DNA of 64,000 bases. Origin: an uncultured Clostridia bacterium. GTDB taxonomy: Bacteria > Bacillota > Clostridia > Oscillospirales > CAG-272. The DNA is taken from assembly GCA_947631765.1 (NCBI GenBank), contig CANRMP010000004.1, forward strand, positions 62,001 through 126,000, written 5' to 3'. The notes beneath the pieces were generated by a model that was not told where the DNA came from, searched no databases, and worked only from the letters and a program-made list of their open reading frames with translations. Positions 60,580 to 64,000 of this stretch are shown in pieces (the first letter of the stretch is position 1; every line of letters begins with the position of its first letter). The position numbers were made by a program, and so were the translations under genes.

Positions 60580-61023
60580 TTATAAACTGTTCTCGGTTTT
60601 AAGCATGAGCAGAGCGTCCTCAACCGGTTTTGCGTAATACCTTTTTCTTACACCGACACAGGTAAAGCCAAAGCTTTCATAAAGCTGTCTTGCCCCTGTG
60701 TTGCTCCTTCTGACCTCAAGATAAAAGGCACCGCAGCCCTTGCTTTTGGCGTTGGCGATAAGCGCGTCAAGCAACAGAGAGCCGACCCCTTTTCGGCGGT
60801 GGGGAGCGTCAACCGCAAGATTTATAATCTCAGCCTCCGGAGAGACTATCATGCCGATAACATACCCGATAACCGCGCCTTCTTCAACACACACCAAAAA
60901 GCAGAAAACGCCGTCGTTTAAAATTCGCAAAAAGGAGCTTTGCGACCACGGGTCGCCAAACGACTCCCTCTCGATTCTTGCAACCTCGGGGAGTCTGCAA
61001 ATATCCGCCTTAATTATTTCCAT
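60580..61023 (-). CDS. rimI: ribosomal protein S18 N-acetyltransferase RimI
   Basis: A 147-residue GNAT enzyme. The acetyl-CoA site reads NLAVDAPHRRKGVGSLLLDAL (in part, ~71-90; R/QxxGxG/A loop = RRKGVGS), with YLEVRRSNTGARQLYESFGF at motif B. It acetylates the N-terminal Ala of S18, or a broader set of N termini. The ATG at 61023 is preferred; an in-frame TTG lies 21 bases upstream. It overlaps the upstream gene by 14 bases. Often encoded with tsaB and tsaD. Confidence 0.9.
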   Translation of the reverse strand: MEIIKADICRLPEVARIERESFGDPWSQSSFLRILNDGVFCFLVCVEEGAVIGYVIGMIVSPEAEIINLAVDAPHRRKGVGSLLLDALIANAKSKGCGAFYLEVRRSNTGARQLYESFGFTCVGVRKRYYAKPVEDALLMLKTENSL

Positions 61024-61765
61024 TTTGTTTTTCTTGGTCCTCAAAGAAGGGAATAAATACCTCGGAGTCGGTTTTCACCATTTTTGAGTCGTAAAAAGAG
61101 GCAAGATAATAGCTTCCCATCCCGTCGGTGTAAAGGCGCATTATCATGTGAAGCCAGGGATATCTGTAAGAGGTGACCCGCACCTCCTTGAGATATTCCA
61201 TATCAAATCGGCTCTCAAAGAGATTTTCTTCCTCGGGAGCTTCAAAATAAGCGTTTAGCAGGCGGGCGGTGACCATCGGGTCAAGCTCCTGTGTGGCAAA
61301 CAGGGTGCCTCCCGTGTTGCAAAGATATATTTCCTCCCAGCCAAAATCTTTTGTTTCGGGCAAGCTCACCTTTTCGGGATTATAATATATCACCGCTCCC
61401 TCCTCAAAGCTTGTTGTGAGCCATGCGGTAGGGTCGCACATATGCACCTTGTCATCTGCGTCCTTGTAGCCCACATAGTAAAAGGTGAGGCGGTCGCTGA
61501 CGGCGTACTCCTCGCCCGACTTTAAGCAAAAGGAATAGCACATCGGAGCCGGAACATAGGTTATATCGTTCTTTTTATCGTAATATTCCCCGTTCTCATA
61601 GGTGAATTTCAGCACCGTGCGGTGATTTTGAATGAAATATATTAGAGAGAATACTCCGAAAATCAGCGCAATTACTCCTACGGTTATAAGCCACGGCTTA
61701 AAATTGAATTTTTCTCTGCGCTTGGTTTGTTTTGTTTGTTTGTTTTGGTTCTTATTTTGCCTCAT
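61010..61765 (-). CDS. hypothetical membrane-anchored protein
   Basis: About 251 residues, not recognised. A Gln/Asn/Lys/Thr/Arg-rich cytoplasmic N terminus (~1-25) is followed by one helix (~27-48, WLITVGVIALIFGVFSLIYFI) and an extracellular domain rich in Tyr and acidic residues, with a Cys at about residue 73 and others later. The ATG at 61765 leaves a nine-base gap after the deaminase gene; an upstream reading to 61819 would overlap it. The gene overlaps rimI. Confidence 0.65.
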   Translation of the reverse strand: MRQNKNQNKQTKQTKRREKFNFKPWLITVGVIALIFGVFSLIYFIQNHRTVLKFTYENGEYYDKKNDITYVPAPMCYSFCLKSGEEYAVSDRLTFYYVGYKDADDKVHMCDPTAWLTTSFEEGAVIYYNPEKVSLPETKDFGWEEIYLCNTGGTLFATQELDPMVTARLLNAYFEAPEEENLFESRFDMEYLKEVRVTSYRYPWLHMIMRLYTDGMGSYYLASFYDSKMVKTDSEVFIPFFEDQEKQNGNN

Positions 61766-61773
61766 ACCGCGTC

Positions 61774-62274
61774 TTAGTACCCGAGCTGTCCGGTTATCGA
61801 GTCGTCGTTTATAACCCAATCTCTGACCTTTATCTCTGTATATTTGTCGGCTCCGTTGCGAAAAATCACTCTTTCGATGCCCGCGTTAATCACAAGCCGC
61901 TTGCACATGGCGCAGGAGCTTATGTCCGAAAGAATTTCGCCCGTTTTGCTGTCCATGCCCGCAATGTACATGGTGGAGCCGAGCATTTGATCTCTTGAGG
62001 CGTTGATTATGGCGTTTGCCTCGGCGTGAACCGAGCGGCAAAGCTCGTACCTCTCCCCTCTCGGAATATTAAGCTCATCTCTCATGCAGTACCCGAGAGT
62101 ACAGCAGTTGTCCCTGCCTCGGGGCGCTCCGTTGTAGCCGGTCGAGACAATGACGTCGTTTTTGACAATAATCGCGCCGTATTTTTTGCGCAGGCAGGTC
62201 GAGCGCCTGAGCACCGTTTCGGCTATGTCAAGATAATAATTGGGCTTGTTTACTCTTTGGGCGATTTGTTCCAT
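61774..62274 (-). CDS. dCMP/cytidine deaminase family protein
   Basis: A 166-residue zinc deaminase. The zinc site reads HAEANAI (~88-94) and CAMCKRL (~125-131), with KYGAIIVKNDVIVSTGYNGAPRG ahead of it (in part) and an inserted Cys-rich CCTLGYC between, typical of the dCMP deaminase (ComEB) group. It deaminates dCMP to dUMP for dTMP synthesis. The ATG at 62274 follows AGGA by nine bases and lies after the predicted transcription start; the longer reading is excluded by the promoter. Confidence 0.9.
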   Translation of the reverse strand: MEQIAQRVNKPNYYLDIAETVLRRSTCLRKKYGAIIVKNDVIVSTGYNGAPRGRDNCCTLGYCMRDELNIPRGERYELCRSVHAEANAIINASRDQMLGSTMYIAGMDSKTGEILSDISSCAMCKRLVINAGIERVIFRNGADKYTEIKVRDWVINDDSITGQLGY

Positions 62275-62325
62275 TTTTGTACATCCTTTCCAATATGACA
62301 GCAAAGCCTTATTCCTCACCTTATT

Positions 62326-62354
62326 ATTATATATTACAAGAGCAAATAAATCAA
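62326..62354 (-). promoter_or_regulatory. promoter of the deaminase-rimI-tsaD unit
   Basis: On the minus strand TTGATT (62354-62349), 17 bases, TATAAT (62331-62326). It lies just beyond the end of the radical SAM gene and marks a new unit. Confidence 0.82.
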
Positions 62355-62371
62355 TAGTTTCGGCGCACATT

Positions 62372-63265
62372 TTAAGTTTTTGTTACACCTTGCAAATGAA
62401 AATCGGGGATATAGTCAACGCTTGCCCCCGCTCTGCTCTGAAAATAACCACTCAGTCCCGTGCTCTCAAGCGCACGGCACACGCTCTCATATTCAAAGGC
62501 GGTGAGGCGGCGTTCGGGCGCGCCTTCCACTCCCATCGGGGTATACTGTGACATAAGACTTACAAGTATATCGCCTTTTGTAAAGCTCTCACCAAGCCAC
62601 TTTACAAGCTCCAAACTGTCTTTTCTGCACCCGGGTATTACAAGATGGCGCACAATCGTCCCGCTTTTCATTATGCCGTCCTTATCAATAACATATTCCC
62701 CGCTCTGCTCTGCCATTTTTATTATCGCCTTTGAGGCAACCTCAAAGTAATTTTCAGCCCCCGCAAGGGTGTGCGAAAGCTTTGAGGAGAAGAATTTGAG
62801 ATCGGGCAGAAAAATATCTACTATTCCGTCAAGCGCCAGAATCATATCTTCTGTTTCATAGCCCGAGCAATTGTAAACTATAGGTATGGAGAGCGTTTTT
62901 TTAACAGCTTCAAGCGACGGAAGAATATAGGGCAGATACTGATCGGCGCTAACAAGCGATATGTTATGTACCCCCTTTTCGGCAAGCTCAAAGCAGATTT
63001 CCGCAAAGCGCCGGGGGTTGGTTTCAAGCCCGAAATTTTCATGGCTTATCTTGCGGTTCTGACAGAAAATACATCCGAGCTGACAGCCCGAAAAAAATAT
63101 CGTTCCCGAACCGTTTTTGCCCGAGATACAGGGCTCCTCCCACATATGCGGCATTGCAGCGGCAATTTTAATTCTGTCTGCGGCGCCGCACCTTCCCTGC
63201 CCCGCCTTACGATTTGCCCCACAGCGCCTCGGGCAAAGGGTGCAGTTTTTTTCGTTAAATATCAT
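62372..63265 (-). CDS. radical SAM protein, PflA-like (COG1313)
   Basis: A 297-residue enzyme. Cys-rich N terminus CTLCPRRCGANRKAGQG (~8-24) and RCGAA precede the SAM cluster motif GCQLGCIFCQN (CX3CX2C, ~60-70). Then come RRFAEICFELAEKG, VYNCSGYETEDM and VDIFLPDLKFF. It belongs to the group annotated as pyruvate formate-lyase activating-like of COG1313, whose targets are mostly unknown. No glycyl radical enzyme is nearby. The stop lies 97 bases upstream of the deaminase start. Confidence 0.88.
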   Translation of the reverse strand: MIFNEKNCTLCPRRCGANRKAGQGRCGAADRIKIAAAMPHMWEEPCISGKNGSGTIFFSGCQLGCIFCQNRKISHENFGLETNPRRFAEICFELAEKGVHNISLVSADQYLPYILPSLEAVKKTLSIPIVYNCSGYETEDMILALDGIVDIFLPDLKFFSSKLSHTLAGAENYFEVASKAIIKMAEQSGEYVIDKDGIMKSGTIVRHLVIPGCRKDSLELVKWLGESFTKGDILVSLMSQYTPMGVEGAPERRLTAFEYESVCRALESTGLSGYFQSRAGASVDYIPDFHLQGVTKT

Positions 63266-63326
63266 CTTTACAATATAGCTTTCTTACGGGAATTTATAAA
63301 ATCAATTTTTTTATTCAAAAAGCATA

Positions 63327-63353
63327 AGCCGTGGATAACCATCATCCACGGCT
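63327..63353 (-). terminator. terminator of the GH43 gene
   Basis: A perfect 10-bp stem AGCCGTGGAT/ATCCACGGCT, seven-base loop, followed on the minus strand by TATGCTTTTTG. It is 11 bases past the stop codon at 63364. Confidence 0.88.
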
Positions 63354-63363
63354 GATTTTCAGC

Positions 63364-64000
63364 TTATCTCGGTATTTCAAGCTCTTCGCCGGCTTTGGCA
63401 GGCGTTCCGAACACCGGAATGTCTCCCTGCCATGTGAATTTTTGAGCGCGCACGCCTCGTCCGCCCCACCCGAGCTTTGGCAGAACGTTTGCGTGATAGA
63501 CTATCCAGTCCTCCTTGCCTGAGGGCGAGACTGTAAAGGAGCAGTGACCTGTTCCGTAAGCGCGCTCGCCTTTGGAAAATACCGGCTCGGGGCTTTTTGT
63601 CCAGCATTTGGGGTCAAGTATATCCCCGCCGCGGTAGGTGAGCATTCCGAGGCAGTATTCGTCGCTCCAGCTGCCGCTCGCGCTGTACACTATGTGTATT
63701 GTCTTGTCCTTTTTGAGAATTTGCGGACCCTCGTTTATTGTGGGAAGCCCGTTTGTGCAGGCTCTCGTTTCCCATTCGTATTCGGGGTGGCTGAGCATTA
63801 CCCTCTCGCCCGATATTTTTGCGGGACTGCTCATTTTGGCAATGTAAATGTCCTGCCTGACATTGGTATCGCCCTCCCAGCCTGACCACAAGAAATACAG
63901 CTGTCCTTCGTGCTCCAAAACCGTGCCGTCTATTGCCCACTTGTCGGACGGATCGCAAATTTTGCCGAGCATTTCAAACTCGCCCATGGGGTCGTCACTC
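63364..64000 (-). CDS. glycoside hydrolase family 43 protein, C-terminal part (cut by window end)
   Basis: The frame is open from 64000 to the stop at 63364, so the N terminus lies outside; 211 residues are visible. SDDPMGEFE, AIDGTVLEHEGQLYFLWSG (the general-acid region), the Glu in NEGPQILKKD and GTGHCSFTVSPSGKEDWIVYH are GH43 hallmarks of the five-blade beta-propeller. It likely removes arabinose or xylose from plant polysaccharide. The catalytic base Asp near the start is outside the window, so activity cannot be checked. Confidence 0.9.
   Translation of the reverse strand, partial: SDDPMGEFEMLGKICDPSDKWAIDGTVLEHEGQLYFLWSGWEGDTNVRQDIYIAKMSSPAKISGERVMLSHPEYEWETRACTNGLPTINEGPQILKKDKTIHIVYSASGSWSDEYCLGMLTYRGGDILDPKCWTKSPEPVFSKGERAYGTGHCSFTVSPSGKEDWIVYHANVLPKLGWGGRGVRAQKFTWQGDIPVFGTPAKAGEELEIPR

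Noticed and set aside
63332-63340. DnaA-box-like TTATCCACG near the GH43 gene
   Set aside because: It is one arm of the terminator hairpin and stands alone.
1-64000. CRISPR arrays, insertion sequences, phage genes, rRNA
   Set aside because: No regularly spaced repeats, transposase or integrase motifs, or rRNA sequence were seen.

Overview
The window looks like a chromosomal segment of an anaerobic, Gram-positive, probably gut- or rumen-dwelling member of Clostridia (Firmicutes). The evidence is a Rex repressor, DnaD and DnaC-type helicase loading proteins, a PyrK/PyrDB-type dihydroorotate dehydrogenase, ThiH (oxygen-independent thiazole synthesis), a type II pantothenate kinase, a SpoIID-like protein, a sodium-pumping biotin decarboxylase, Rnf-like subunits, several lipoproteins and strong TTGACA/TATAAT promoters with AGGAGG-type ribosome sites. 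G+C content is moderate. There is no phage, insertion sequence or CRISPR array; this is mostly core chromosome with some accessory surface genes. No closer taxonomic placement is possible from the sequence alone.

Layout. 1-2.2 kb: ruvX (cut by the window edge), an alpha/beta hydrolase and a PfkB sugar kinase. 2.3-7.3 kb: a five-gene sodium-pump decarboxylase operon with two different carboxyltransferases. 7.4-10.0 kb: an MBL-fold protein, a small membrane protein and an M23/G5 peptidase. 10.0-13.5 kb: tadA, a membrane protein with a Ca/Na antiporter, and coaW. 13.5-16.8 kb: a 1075-residue lipoprotein joining GLUG repeats to a basic-secretory-type metallopeptidase. 16.8-19.4 kb: two tandem CNNM/CBS proteins behind a structured leader. 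19.5-23.3 kb: a lipoprotein and a compact unit of rnfC-like, rnfD-like and phosphopantetheinyl transferase genes. 23.3-23.6 kb: tRNA-Met and tRNA-Glu.

23.8-33.95 kb is a complete UMP operon (pyrC-carA-carB-pyrK-pyrD-pyrF-pyrE-pyrB-pyrI). 34.0-39.8 kb is a complete thiamine operon on the other strand (thiS-thiG-thiH-tenI-thiED-thiC), controlled by a TPP riboswitch with a terminator-type expression platform. 39.9-43.5 kb: htrA with a two-component system. 43.7-45.8 kb: galM and a divergent SpoIID-like gene. 45.9-53.8 kb: a Gld-like ABC transporter operon (ATPase, permease, two GldG-type proteins, DUF4340 protein, SurA/PrsA-like lipoprotein). 53.9-58.6 kb: yfiH, dnaC-like, dnaD-like, rex and an isocitrate dehydrogenase. 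58.6-58.9 kb: an intergenic region with DnaA-box-like sites. 58.9-62.4 kb: tsaD, rimI, two membrane proteins and a dCMP deaminase. 62.4-64 kb: a radical SAM protein and a GH43 glycosidase cut by the window end.

Most interesting points: (1) an orphan rnfC-rnfD pair that has lost the NADH/FMN signature of RnfC and the flavin-acceptor Thr of RnfD, and has no rnfG/E/A/B beside it; (2) a Gld-like ABC operon with duplicated auxiliary subunits, a foldase-like lipoprotein and a perfect palindrome at its promoter; (3) a SpoIID-like protein lacking the catalytic Glu and a PfkB kinase with an altered anion-hole motif; (4) a GLUG-repeat/BSP-peptidase fusion; (5) a DnaA-box-like cluster beside an AT-rich tract; (6) a hairpin lying between the Shine-Dalgarno sequence and the start codon of the isocitrate dehydrogenase gene.
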